Below, piece after piece: positions 43,965-55,543 of a DNA stretch of 64,000 bases (position 1 is the first letter of the stretch; each line of letters starts with the position of its first letter). This stretch comes from Rhodocaloribacter litoris. Its GTDB lineage: Bacteria; Bacteroidota; Rhodothermia; Rhodothermales; ISCAR-4553. The stretch spans positions 3,520,400-3,584,399 of the forward strand of contig NZ_CP076718.1 in the NCBI RefSeq assembly GCF_011682235.2, given 5' to 3'. Position numbers and translations under genes: made by a program. Under the pieces are notes generated by a model. It worked only from the letters and a program-made list of their open reading frames with translations, was not told the origin of the DNA and searched no databases.

Positions 43965-44035
43965 TCGCATTGCACGTTCCTGGAAGGATTTGAGAGCCTG
44001 AAACGCACAACGTGTAACGTGAAACGAGAACCTTC
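43965..44035. other. Word-like intergenic repeats
   Basis: The 119-base gap between the RsbW-like gene and the GT-C fusion has repeated AACG words: CACAACGTGTAACGTGAAACG is preceded by a related TTGCACGTTCC. They look like short decayed repeats rather than a gene. No hairpin or promoter is convincing. Confidence 0.25.
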
Positions 44036-44068
44036 GATTCTTCCACCCAGAGACGCACTATCCGAGTC

Positions 44069-45898
44069 GTGCCGGTGCTGAACGATCGAGGCAAGGTGGG
44101 GCTGCCGGCGCTGCTCGTGCTGGCCGTGCTGGCGATGTCGGTCTGTGCCGGGGTGCGGGCCTGGTGGTACGGCTTCGTGGCGGCGGCCTTCGTGGCCGGG
44201 GGGCTGATGGTGCTGCTCTGGCGCCGGGGCGGCTACCGCATGCGGACGGTGCTGCTGCTCGGCATCGCCCTGCGCCTGGCCGTGCTCTGGCTGCCCCCGC
44301 TCCTCTCCGACGACGCCTACCGGTACGTGTGGGACGGCCTCCTCCAGGTCGAAGGCATCAACCCGTACCGGTATGTGCCGGAGGATCCCGCCCTGGCCGG
44401 GTTCCACGATGAGCCGATCTACGAGTGGCTCAACTCGTCCCGCTTCTACTCCGTCTACCCGCCGCTCTCGCAGGTTTTCTTTGCCGTGGCCGGGCTGTTC
44501 TACGGCTTCGGGTGGGAGGTGAGCTATTACGTCCTGAAGGTGCTGCTGGCCGGCATGGAGGTCGGGGCGATGCTGCTGCTGGCTCGCATGGTTCCCGCCC
44601 GGCGGATGATCCTCTATGCGTGGAACCCGCTCGTGGTCATCGAGACGGCCGGGCAGGTCCACACGGAGGCCGTCATGCTGTTCTTCCTCGTGCTGGCCCT
44701 CTGGCTGGCACGGCGCCGGCGGGGCTCCGCAGCCGCCGCGGCCCTGACGTGCGCCGGCTGGGTGAAGCTCTATCCGTTCGTGCTCCTGCCGTTCCTCTGG
44801 CGGCGTTTCCGGTGGCGTGCCGTGTGGCCCCCGGTACTCGTCTCGGCGGTGCTCGTGGCGCCCTACTTCGACCCGGCCATCCCGGGCCATGTGGCGGCCT
44901 CGCTGGACCTCTACGTCCGCTACTTCGAGTTCAACGCGGGGCTCTACTACGGGGTGAAGAAGCTCTTCCTCGTGTTTACGGGGGAGGACTGGAGCAAGAC
45001 GCTCGGTCCCTTCTTCCAGATGGTCTTCATTGCCGCCCTGCCGCTCCTCTACGCTCTGGACGGATGGGAACGCTGGTCGCTCCGCCGGGCGTTCGTGTGG
45101 ACCCTGGGTGCGTTCTTCGTCTGCGCCACGACCGTGCATCCGTGGTACCTGCTGGGGCTGCTGGCGGTGTCGATGCTGGCGCCGCGCCCGTCCTGGCACT
45201 GGCTGTGGCTGGGCGTGGCGTCCATCGGGACGTACCTCCTCTACGTGGACGGGCCGTACTGGCCGTTCGTCGTCCTGGGCTGGGGCGGATGGGCCGTGCT
45301 GGCGGCCGTCCGGTATGCCGATCCCTTGCTGCAGCGGCTCCAGCGCCATCGGGCCCGCCGCAAGTTCGAAGCCATCCGCGACCTGATCCCGGCTCCCGTG
45401 GGGTCGGTGCTCGACCTGGGCGCGAGCGAGGGGTACGTGGGGGAGGTGGCGGCCCACCGGCTCGGGGCCCGCGTCCACCTGGCCGACGTCGTGGACATGA
45501 ACCGCACCCGGCTGCCCCACACCGTCTACGACGGCCGGCGCCTGCCCTTCGCCGACAGGGCGTTCGACGTGACGATCCTGTACTTCGTCCTCCATCACTG
45601 CGCCGACCCGGAGGCGGTGCTGCGCGAGGCCCTGCGGGTGTCCCGGCGCGGCGTGATCGTCGCCGAGTCGGTGTACGAGACGGAGCCGGAGCGCCGCCGC
45701 CTGGCCTTCCTCGACCGGTGGGCGAACCGCCTGCGCTCGGGCGGGCGGATGCGGGCGCAGGAGGCGCACCTGCACTTCCGCACCGCCGCCGGCTGGCGGG
45801 AGCTGTTCGACCGGCTCGGCGCCGCCGTCGTCGCCGAGAAGCGGCGGGGACGGTGGATCCACCGGCAGGCGTTCTTCCGGCTGCGTCCGCCCGCCTGA
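44069..45898 (+). CDS. GT-C glycosyltransferase fused to SAM methyltransferase
   Basis: This 609-residue protein has about ten or more membrane helices (residues 10-420) with the GT-C lumenal acid pair in LLSDDAYRYVWDG, followed by GINPYRYVP and FYSVYPPLSQ, as in polyprenyl-phosphate-dependent mannosyltransferases of the PMT/GT87 type. The C-terminal 180 residues are a class I SAM methyltransferase: motif I VLDLGASEGYVGE at about 445 and motif post-I HLADVVD, then LPFADRAFDVTILYFVLHH. The two parts are in one frame with no stop between. The start is a GTG at 44069. Presumably it glycosylates and methylates a lipid or surface sugar. That is inference. Confidence 0.82.
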   Translation: MPVLNDRGKVGLPALLVLAVLAMSVCAGVRAWWYGFVAAAFVAGGLMVLLWRRGGYRMRTVLLLGIALRLAVLWLPPLLSDDAYRYVWDGLLQVEGINPYRYVPEDPALAGFHDEPIYEWLNSSRFYSVYPPLSQVFFAVAGLFYGFGWEVSYYVLKVLLAGMEVGAMLLLARMVPARRMILYAWNPLVVIETAGQVHTEAVMLFFLVLALWLARRRRGSAAAAALTCAGWVKLYPFVLLPFLWRRFRWRAVWPPVLVSAVLVAPYFDPAIPGHVAASLDLYVRYFEFNAGLYYGVKKLFLVFTGEDWSKTLGPFFQMVFIAALPLLYALDGWERWSLRRAFVWTLGAFFVCATTVHPWYLLGLLAVSMLAPRPSWHWLWLGVASIGTYLLYVDGPYWPFVVLGWGGWAVLAAVRYADPLLQRLQRHRARRKFEAIRDLIPAPVGSVLDLGASEGYVGEVAAHRLGARVHLADVVDMNRTRLPHTVYDGRRLPFADRAFDVTILYFVLHHCADPEAVLREALRVSRRGVIVAESVYETEPERRRLAFLDRWANRLRSGGRMRAQEAHLHFRTAAGWRELFDRLGAAVVAEKRRGRWIHRQAFFRLRPPA

Positions 45899-45970
45899 GG
45901 CCGCGCTACGCGGCCCAACGGCCCCTGCCGCTGTTTACTCGGGTGAGGGAGGGTTCGTCGATCCGGCTCC

Positions 45971-48900
45971 TCAGAACAGAAAGCCGAAACGGAGGGTGAA
46001 GAGCACGTCCTCCGGGGAGGCGTCGAGCGTGGCGGTGAGGACGAACAGGTCGAAGACATCGGCCCAGAGGCCCGCGCCGTAGCCCTGGTGGTAGCCGTCG
46101 AAGAACGCCTGTGAGACGTCCCGGTCGTCGTCGGCCTCGGTCCAGACGCGGCCGTTGTCGAGGAAGGCCAGCAGGCCTGCCTGCCCCCGGGCCACGTACG
46201 TGGAGAAGTCGAACAGTTCCAGGCGGAGTTCGAGGTTCTGGAAGAAGCTGGTGCGCCCGGCGAAGCGGGTGCTGCGGTAGCCGCGCAGGTTGTCCTTGCC
46301 GCCGAGTGTGTTGGCCTGGTAGAAGGGGAAGTCGCCGAGGTTGTGGGCCACGCCCACGCGGGCGGCCAGCGTCATCTGGGGTGAGATGGACGGGGAGACG
46401 TAGAAGGCGAACGCCGAGGTGAGCCGGGCATAGGTGTCGCTCGTGTTCTCGAAGCCCAGGTTCAGGTCGAGCGTGTTCGTCCAGCGGAAGCCCTGGCGCG
46501 GGTTGAGGTCGCTGTCCGTCTGCGTGAGAGTCAGGCCCGTTTCGACGCCGGCGAACCACTGGTCGGAGAACGACTTCGGGGAGATCCCGGCCTGCGGTTG
46601 CCCGATGAAGCGGTCCTCGTCGCGGCGGACCTTCGTGAACTCGAGCGTGGGGCCGAGGAAGGCCTCCAGGGCGCCGCCCGCGGTCCGGTGGCGGAGCGAC
46701 GGCATCAGGCGCACCTGGGCCAGCCGGGCCTGGTAGAAGGAGAACGTCCGGTCGTCGTCGGGACGGGTCCGGTTGCCGAGGCCGAGGAAGTTGCGGATGC
46801 TGTTGGGGGAGAGCACGCGGGCGTCCAGTCCGGTGTCGAGGGGGCCGAAGGTGTCGGTGAAGCGTCCTTCGTAGACCAGGTTGAACGCCTGTGTGGCGGC
46901 GGCGAAGTTGCCCACGAGCACGTGCCGCCGGGCATACGGCTCCTTCCGGAAGCCGTGACGAATCACCTGCACGCCCCCGCCGACGAAGAGGCCGTCGTCT
47001 TTGTTGCTGCCGAAGAAGAGGCGTGGGGCGGCCGTGTCGAAGCGGAAGGCGCGCGGGTCGTACGTGTTGACGGTTGCGTCGTCGGAGACGATGACACGGG
47101 TCTTCGGGCCGGGCTCGAAGGCGGCGCCGGTCGTCGTGTCGTAGAACCAGACGGGGATATGGGAACGGTCGATCAGGGTGTCCTGTCCCGGCCCGCCCAC
47201 GGCGATGACGCGGGGGCCGCGCCGGGCCGGCCCTGTCACCTCCACGTGGTCGTTGCCGCCGAGGCCGTAGAGGCGGATCTCCCGCGTCTCGTCCGCCAAG
47301 AACGTCCGCCGGAAGAGGGGCCGGACGACCGTGCCGTCCTTTTTCGTCTTGTAGACGACGACCTCCGTCTCGCGGTCGTTCAGGCGCCGCACCTCGAAGC
47401 GTTCGTGCTTGTGGCTGCCGACGACGTCCACCACCTCGGCCAGGATCTCATAGTAGCGTTCGGCCACCTCGGGCAGCCGGTCGCGCCGGGCACGGAGCTT
47501 TTCGGTGAACTCGTCCTCGTAGAGGGCACGGATGGGTTCGGGCCACCGCGCGAGGGCCCGTTCGATGGCCTCGTCGGTCAGGCGGGCCTGCAGGTCCCGC
47601 CCGATGGCGATCCAGTCGGACCGGGTCAGGGAGGCGGTGAAGCGGCGGTCGAGTTCCAGCCCGGCCAGGTTCAGCCCCTTGAGGTAGCCGTAGTCGTGTT
47701 CGAAGTCCTGGAATTTGGGCTCGAAGTATTTCGTTTCGAGGAGGGAGGGGAAGAGGCCGTCCATCTTGTTGAAGGCCCAGTCGCGGTCGCGGGGGATGGG
47801 ACGGTAGACTTTGCCCCGCTTGCGCTCGTCGCCCGTGAGGGAGGGATCGAGTTCGTAGGGCTCGAAGGCGGCCCAGCGCCACTGGTCGCGGTGGCGGTCC
47901 CAGTCGCTGAGGTACATGTCGAAGAGGCGGGTGCGGGCGAAGAAGGTGGCATCGACGCGGTGGTCGTTGTCGCCGTTGACCTCGTCGAAGAGCTTCGGCG
48001 AGCCGATGACGTCGCGGGCACCGCCGAAGCCGGGCAGGTCGGACATGTCGTCGTCCGGTCGCTCTTCGAGCATCATGAGCTGGCCGGCCACGAGGTTGCG
48101 GAAGCGGCCCAGGCGCGGGTCGTCCGGCACATAGACCAGTTCGGGGTTGGTGTGGTAGACGCCGGCGGCTTCGGCCAGGGGCGGGATGATGAAGGCGCCG
48201 TAGGGATGGAGGATGGCGACCTGGTCGTCGAGCACGTCGTCGGCGACGGTGCCGCGGAGGGCCGGTGGGAGCGAACGCTTCGGATCCTTCGTGATGGAGC
48301 GGAGGACGTACGTGTGGCCGTCGCCGCCACGGAGGCGCAGGGAGGTCGTCTGCAGGCCGCCGCCGCGCCGGAGGGGCGTCAGCCCGCCTCTGGCCCGGCC
48401 GACGTCGAGCACGGGGGCGCGGACCGGCGTCGTCCAGGCCGGGCGGTGCTCGGTTCCCAGAAAGAACCGTTTGATCGGGCCGGCGGCGAGGTCCGGACGG
48501 GCGGCCACGACGACGGTGCTGTCGGCATAGTCCGCGGGCGTCGTAGCCGGTGGGGGTGTCTCGGTCGCTCCGGCGAACGCATCGCGGGGGCCGCTGAGGC
48601 GGGTGCGGAAGACGACCCGCCCCTCGTTTCCGTCTCCGGTTGGTTCCCATACCTCCATCCACACGGAACCATCCTCGAAATAGTCGACGACCATGAAGCC
48701 GGGCGCGGCGTGGGTGAAGACGGCCTCGCCGCCGCGTGCGGCGTAGTCCGGCGCCCGTGAACCCGACCCGCTGATGAGGTGGTGCTGGTCCCGGTGGGTG
48801 AAGTACTGGAGGTTGTGCTCATGCCCGGCGGCGTAGATGAGCACGCCGTCGTCGTGCGTCTCGAACAGGCGGAGGAGCGCCCGGCGGAGTGTCGCATACC

Positions 48901-49774
48901 GGGGATGGGCCAGGTCCTGCCGGCCTCCGAAGGTGCGGATGTAGAACGGCACGAGGGAGCCGAGCACGGGCAGGGGGAGGTAGGCGTGCTCGAACTTCAT
49001 CGTGAGCGGGAAGAGGTGCTGCTTCAGGGGGAAGCGGCCGGCGTGGCGCCCGTTCGAGAAGAGGGGGTGATGGCCCACGATGAGCAGGTCGTCGTCGTCC
49101 CGTTCCCGGATGCGCTCGTGGAGTTCCAGGAAGAAGTCCTCGTCCTCCTCGATGTCGTAGTCGCCCGCGTCGCCGTAGGGTTTGTCGTGGGGATAGAGCC
49201 ACCATTCGGTGTCGAGGGCCAGGAGGTAGAGCCGGTCGGCCAGTTTGACCTCGACGGGGCCGGGGAAGCCGTCGTCGGGGAGGAAGACGTTGCCTTTGTG
49301 GGGCAGGTGGGCTTCGATGAAGGCTTCCTGCCGCCGGAGGGCTTCGGCCCCGCCGGGGTGGCCGTGGTTCCAGTCGTGGTTGCCGGGGATGAAGACGACG
49401 CGCCCCGCGAAGTCGCGCACGGCGTCGATCTGGGCGCGGAGGCGGGCCTCGGCCGTGGCCCGGCGGGCGTCGCCCGAGTCGGGCAGGCCGCAGCAGTAGG
49501 CGTTGTCGCCGAGGAAGACGACGGCGGCGTTCGGTCCGGTGGTGTCGAGCCGGGCGCGGAGCAGGCGGAGGACGGGTGTCTCGGGCGTGGCGGCCCCGGC
49601 GTCGCCGATGAGGAAGGCCCGGTAGCGGAGGGCCGAGGCCGGAGGCGGGGCCAGCGTGTCCCAGCCCCGGTACGGCGCGGCCACGTACGGGCCGGTCGAG
49701 GCGCAGGCGGCCAGCAGGAGCGGCAGCACGAGTAGCACGAGGTACCGGAGGAGCGGGCGGGAGGTCGTGGTCAT
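45971..49774 (-). CDS. Lipoprotein: calcineurin-like phosphatase, kinase-like domain, Bam-type barrel
   Basis: This 1267-residue protein starts with a lipobox signal (LLLAACASTG). Part one (about 45-330) is a metallophosphoesterase: GDAGA, FLGDNAY, PGNHDWNHG, VGHHPLF and GHEHNLQ give the metal ligands. Part two (about 480-700) is rarely described. It has a glycine-rich strand GGDGHTYVLRSITK, then SDWDRHRDQWRW (D624-W632) and PIPRDRDWAF (D665), which match the catalytic loop and metal Asp of CotH/Fam20-like kinases. Part three (about 900-1267) is a BamA-like outer-membrane barrel ending RFGFLF. A lipidated N-terminus and a barrel in one chain is unusual. The ATG at 49774 begins the signal. Its substrate is unknown. 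Confidence 0.85.
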   Translation of the reverse strand: MTTTSRPLLRYLVLLVLPLLLAACASTGPYVAAPYRGWDTLAPPPASALRYRAFLIGDAGAATPETPVLRLLRARLDTTGPNAAVVFLGDNAYCCGLPDSGDARRATAEARLRAQIDAVRDFAGRVVFIPGNHDWNHGHPGGAEALRRQEAFIEAHLPHKGNVFLPDDGFPGPVEVKLADRLYLLALDTEWWLYPHDKPYGDAGDYDIEEDEDFFLELHERIRERDDDDLLIVGHHPLFSNGRHAGRFPLKQHLFPLTMKFEHAYLPLPVLGSLVPFYIRTFGGRQDLAHPRYATLRRALLRLFETHDDGVLIYAAGHEHNLQYFTHRDQHHLISGSGSRAPDYAARGGEAVFTHAAPGFMVVDYFEDGSVWMEVWEPTGDGNEGRVVFRTRLSGPRDAFAGATETPPPATTPADYADSTVVVAARPDLAAGPIKRFFLGTEHRPAWTTPVRAPVLDVGRARGGLTPLRRGGGLQTTSLRLRGGDGHTYVLRSITKDPKRSLPPALRGTVADDVLDDQVAILHPYGAFIIPPLAEAAGVYHTNPELVYVPDDPRLGRFRNLVAGQLMMLEERPDDDMSDLPGFGGARDVIGSPKLFDEVNGDNDHRVDATFFARTRLFDMYLSDWDRHRDQWRWAAFEPYELDPSLTGDERKRGKVYRPIPRDRDWAFNKMDGLFPSLLETKYFEPKFQDFEHDYGYLKGLNLAGLELDRRFTASLTRSDWIAIGRDLQARLTDEAIERALARWPEPIRALYEDEFTEKLRARRDRLPEVAERYYEILAEVVDVVGSHKHERFEVRRLNDRETEVVVYKTKKDGTVVRPLFRRTFLADETREIRLYGLGGNDHVEVTGPARRGPRVIAVGGPGQDTLIDRSHIPVWFYDTTTGAAFEPGPKTRVIVSDDATVNTYDPRAFRFDTAAPRLFFGSNKDDGLFVGGGVQVIRHGFRKEPYARRHVLVGNFAAATQAFNLVYEGRFTDTFGPLDTGLDARVLSPNSIRNFLGLGNRTRPDDDRTFSFYQARLAQVRLMPSLRHRTAGGALEAFLGPTLEFTKVRRDEDRFIGQPQAGISPKSFSDQWFAGVETGLTLTQTDSDLNPRQGFRWTNTLDLNLGFENTSDTYARLTSAFAFYVSPSISPQMTLAARVGVAHNLGDFPFYQANTLGGKDNLRGYRSTRFAGRTSFFQNLELRLELFDFSTYVARGQAGLLAFLDNGRVWTEADDDRDVSQAFFDGYHQGYGAGLWADVFDLFVLTATLDASPEDVLFTLRFGFLF

Positions 49775-49844
49775 GCGCCTTGAAGGGGATGAGCGGAGGG
49801 CAGGGCAGGAAGCGGGTACGTGTACACGCGGTGGCCCGGCGAGG

Positions 49845-50765
49845 TCAGCCGTCGTTCCCGGGAAGGTACGTAAAGCGGAGGAGCGTGGCTTTGCCGCCGC
49901 GTCCTTCGCTGGCCAGGAAGAGGTCGCCTTCGGGTGTGAAGGCGATGCCTTCGGGCTGCGGCAGGCGGTCCCCGGGCAGGGGCCACACGGCATGCAGGGT
50001 GCCGTCCGGCTCGAGCACGGCGAGCACCCGGCGCACGGACGAGAGCACGTAGACCCGCCCGGTGATCGGGTGGACCGCCAGGCCCGACGGCTTGAAGTCG
50101 CTCAGGTCGACCAGGGGCGAGAGCAGCCGGCGGAGCGTGCGGTTGAGCGCGTTGCTTTCCGGCAACCGTTCCGCCACGGCCCGGAGCGGGATCGTGTACA
50201 CGGGCGTCTCGCGCAGGCGCTCCGTTTCCAGGTCGAACGCATAGACGGCCCGGTGCCCGTGCAGGTCGTTGCCCGGGTTCTCTTTGCACGCGATGAGGAG
50301 CCGGTGCCGTGCCGGGTCGTGGGCCAGGCCCTCCGCGTCGCACCCTTTCGGAAGACCGGTCCGGTGTTTCTTCGCGTCGTAGTCTTTCGCCTGCCAGTCT
50401 TCGATCTCAAAGAGGGTGCCGTCGCTGCGGAGGACGAACACGCGGCGGTCCACCCGTTCGACCCCCTCGTAATCCCCGTCGCCGGCGAACTTCTCGTCGC
50501 GCACGACCTTGCCCGTGGCGGCGTCGAGGAGGTAGAGCCGGCCGTCCTCGTCCTGTACGGCCCCGAGGTGGTGGCCGTCGAGGAGGGTCAGGCCGGAGAT
50601 TTCATACAGCGCGCGGGGCAGTTCGAAGGCGGTGGCGGGGCGGTCGAAGGCGTACGGCGGCGGGGCGTCCGGGGGCACGGCCGGGCGAGCACAGGCCAGC
50701 CCCAGGCACAGCAGCCAGGCACCGGCGCGAGAAAATGCAGGATGGAAGGAGACGATGTGGAACAT
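49845..50765 (-). CDS. SdiA-regulated-like beta-propeller protein
   Basis: This 306-residue exported protein has an N-terminal hydrophobic signal (AGAWLLCLGLACARP; the cysteine is lipobox-like but not canonical) and a propeller of repeats such as LYEISGLTLLDGHHLGAVQD, RLYLLDAATGKVV and GLAVHPITGRVYVLSS, closing with GIAFTPEGDLFLASEG. This matches the SdiA-regulated/phytase-like family, in which the propeller binds an unknown ligand. The ATG at 50765 begins the signal. It lies 70 bases upstream of the giant phosphatase/barrel gene on the same strand and may be expressed with it. Confidence 0.75.
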   Translation of the reverse strand: MFHIVSFHPAFSRAGAWLLCLGLACARPAVPPDAPPPYAFDRPATAFELPRALYEISGLTLLDGHHLGAVQDEDGRLYLLDAATGKVVRDEKFAGDGDYEGVERVDRRVFVLRSDGTLFEIEDWQAKDYDAKKHRTGLPKGCDAEGLAHDPARHRLLIACKENPGNDLHGHRAVYAFDLETERLRETPVYTIPLRAVAERLPESNALNRTLRRLLSPLVDLSDFKPSGLAVHPITGRVYVLSSVRRVLAVLEPDGTLHAVWPLPGDRLPQPEGIAFTPEGDLFLASEGRGGKATLLRFTYLPGNDG

Positions 50766-50954
50766 GGAGAATGAGGGAAGGCAGGGGGCTTCGGAGCGTT
50801 TCGCCGGTTTCACCCTGCCGGGCACGCGAAAGAGCGAAACGCTTCGTATTTTGGCGGAACCAACGGGCGGCCCGAAAACCCGTTTATCCGTTTTCCACGG
50901 CGGGGTTTCGGGGTGTGATGTCCCGTCGCTCCGATCCGATGCCACTCGACGAGT

Positions 50955-51698
50955 ATGGCCTCATCCGAAGAACATACCGAAGCGGGCGTTGCGCCGTCTC
51001 AGCGACCGGCGACGACCCCCGTTTCGGGCGATGCCGTTCCCGTGCCGGGCACCTCGTCCGGTACCGGAGGCGGGTCCCTGCCTGCCGGTGAAGACGAGGA
51101 TGCGAAGCCGAAGAAGAAGAAAAAGAAGAAAAAGGGGAAGCTTGGCACCGAGCGGGGCATCGAGACGATGTTCCGCACGTCGTATCGGACCCACATGGAC
51201 CTCAGCGCCCTGGCCGATACGAAGGCGAACATCATGATCAGCATCAACGGGTTGATCATCTCCATCCTGATCGCCTCCATCTCCCCGAAGATCGACGCCA
51301 ATCCCTGGCTGCTCATCCCGACGGCCATCTTTCTGCTGTGCTGTCTGGTCTCGATCATCTATGCCGTCCTCGCGGCCCGTCCCCGCGTCACCAGCGGGGT
51401 CATCTCGCTCGAGGACGTGCGCGCCCGCCGGGCCAACATCCTGTTCTTCGGGCACTTCGTCAACCTCTCGCGGGACGATTATGTGGCGGCCATGACCGAT
51501 CTGATGCAGGACACCGATGAGTTGTACCAGAGCATGATCCGGGACATCTACGGTCTGGGGCTGGTGCTCCAGCGCAAGTTTGCCCTGCTTCGTATCTCGT
51601 ACAACGCTTTCATGGTCGGGCTCATCGCCGGCATTCTGTCGTTTCTGGGTATCTTCACCTGGGTTGTGCTGGGTACGGGCGGGACGGCCCTGCCCTGA
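50955..51698 (+). CDS. Pycsar-effector-family (PycTM/DUF5706-like) membrane protein
   Basis: This 247-residue protein has a low-complexity N-terminus with a lysine tract (KPKKKKKKKKGK), then the DUF5706/Pycsar-effector core: ALADTKANIMISINGLIISI, a second helix, RARRANILFFGHFVNLSRDDY, and a third helix near the C-terminus. The KANIMISINGLI stretch is the family hallmark. In Pycsar anti-phage systems such proteins are opened by cyclic CMP or UMP and disrupt the membrane. No cyclase is adjacent here, so the role may be different. An MBL-fold hydrolase starts 12 bases downstream, on the same strand. Confidence 0.78.
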   Translation: MASSEEHTEAGVAPSQRPATTPVSGDAVPVPGTSSGTGGGSLPAGEDEDAKPKKKKKKKKGKLGTERGIETMFRTSYRTHMDLSALADTKANIMISINGLIISILIASISPKIDANPWLLIPTAIFLLCCLVSIIYAVLAARPRVTSGVISLEDVRARRANILFFGHFVNLSRDDYVAAMTDLMQDTDELYQSMIRDIYGLGLVLQRKFALLRISYNAFMVGLIAGILSFLGIFTWVVLGTGGTALP

Positions 51699-51710
51699 GA
51701 AGGGATAGCG

Positions 51711-52535
51711 ATGGTCATCAGGTTCTGGGGGGTACGCGGATCGGTGCCGAGTCCCGGTCGCCACACGTGCCGGTACGGCGGGAATACGTCGTGTGTGAGC
51801 GTGGAGGTGGGCGACCGGGTGCTGGTGCTCGATGCCGGCACCGGGGTGATCCAGCTGGGGGCGGCGCTGGCCGGCTCGGGCCGCGAGGTCTTTTTTTTGC
51901 TCACCCACCTGCACTCGGACCATATCGCCGGTTTTCCGTTCTTTCCCCTGCTGTACCGTTCCGAGAGCCCCGTCCACCTGCTCAGCTATGAAAAGGATGG
52001 AAGGCCCTGGTCGCTGATGAGCCTGCTCGACGGGTATCATTTTCCGTTGCAGGCCGCCGACGTGGTGGCGCCGGTCATCCGGGTGGACACCGATCCGCTG
52101 GGGTATCTGGCGGATCATGGCTTCTCGGTGGCGCGTCTGGCGGTCACCCATCCCGGCGGGGCCTTCGGCTACCGCGTCACGCACGGCGGACGCAGCCTGG
52201 TCTTCATTCCGGACCACGAGCTGAGCCCGCCGCCGCCCGTCGAGGCAAGGCAGGCCGAGGTGGTCGCCTTCTGCCGGGAGGCCGACGTGCTCGTCCACGA
52301 TGCCCAGTACCTGGCAGCGGAGATGCCGGCCCGGTGGGGCTGGGGGCACTCGACGCTCAGGCAGGCCTGCGAGCTGGCCCGGGCTGCCCGCGTGAAGCAC
52401 TTCATCCCCTTTCACCACGACCCGGGCCGCACCGACGAGGCGCTCGACGCCATGCAGGAGCAGGCACGGGCCCTGCTGGAACCCCACGGCATCGCCTGCA
52501 CCGTCGCCTACGAAGGACTCCGGGTCGAGCTCTGA
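51711..52535 (+). CDS. Metallo-beta-lactamase-fold hydrolase (COG1235-like)
   Basis: This 274-residue enzyme has the opening RFWGVRGSVPSPGRHTCRYG and GGNTSCVSV, then the metal motif THLHSDHIAGFP, further ligands in IPDHE and a closing HHDPGRTDEA. This matches the PhnP/COG1235 branch of the MBL superfamily, which contains phosphodiesterases acting on nucleotides or cyclic nucleotides. The substrate cannot be set from sequence. It is 12 bases downstream of the PycTM-like gene, so removal of a cyclic-nucleotide signal is an attractive but untested idea. Confidence 0.85.
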   Translation: MVIRFWGVRGSVPSPGRHTCRYGGNTSCVSVEVGDRVLVLDAGTGVIQLGAALAGSGREVFFLLTHLHSDHIAGFPFFPLLYRSESPVHLLSYEKDGRPWSLMSLLDGYHFPLQAADVVAPVIRVDTDPLGYLADHGFSVARLAVTHPGGAFGYRVTHGGRSLVFIPDHELSPPPPVEARQAEVVAFCREADVLVHDAQYLAAEMPARWGWGHSTLRQACELARAARVKHFIPFHHDPGRTDEALDAMQEQARALLEPHGIACTVAYEGLRVEL

Positions 52536-52668
52536 GGGCGGAACCGGGTCCCCGGGGCAATTCAAGGGCAAATCACGGGCGCGCGGGGCACCTCCCCCCC
52601 GGCTGAGGCGTTTACGGCGCCGGGATCTCGTCGGTCCCTTCCTTCTCCTGCATTCCCTTTCCCTCCCT

Positions 52669-55524
<2,856 letters not shown>

Positions 55525-55543
55525 TCCCGGCCGGCGGAGCCGG

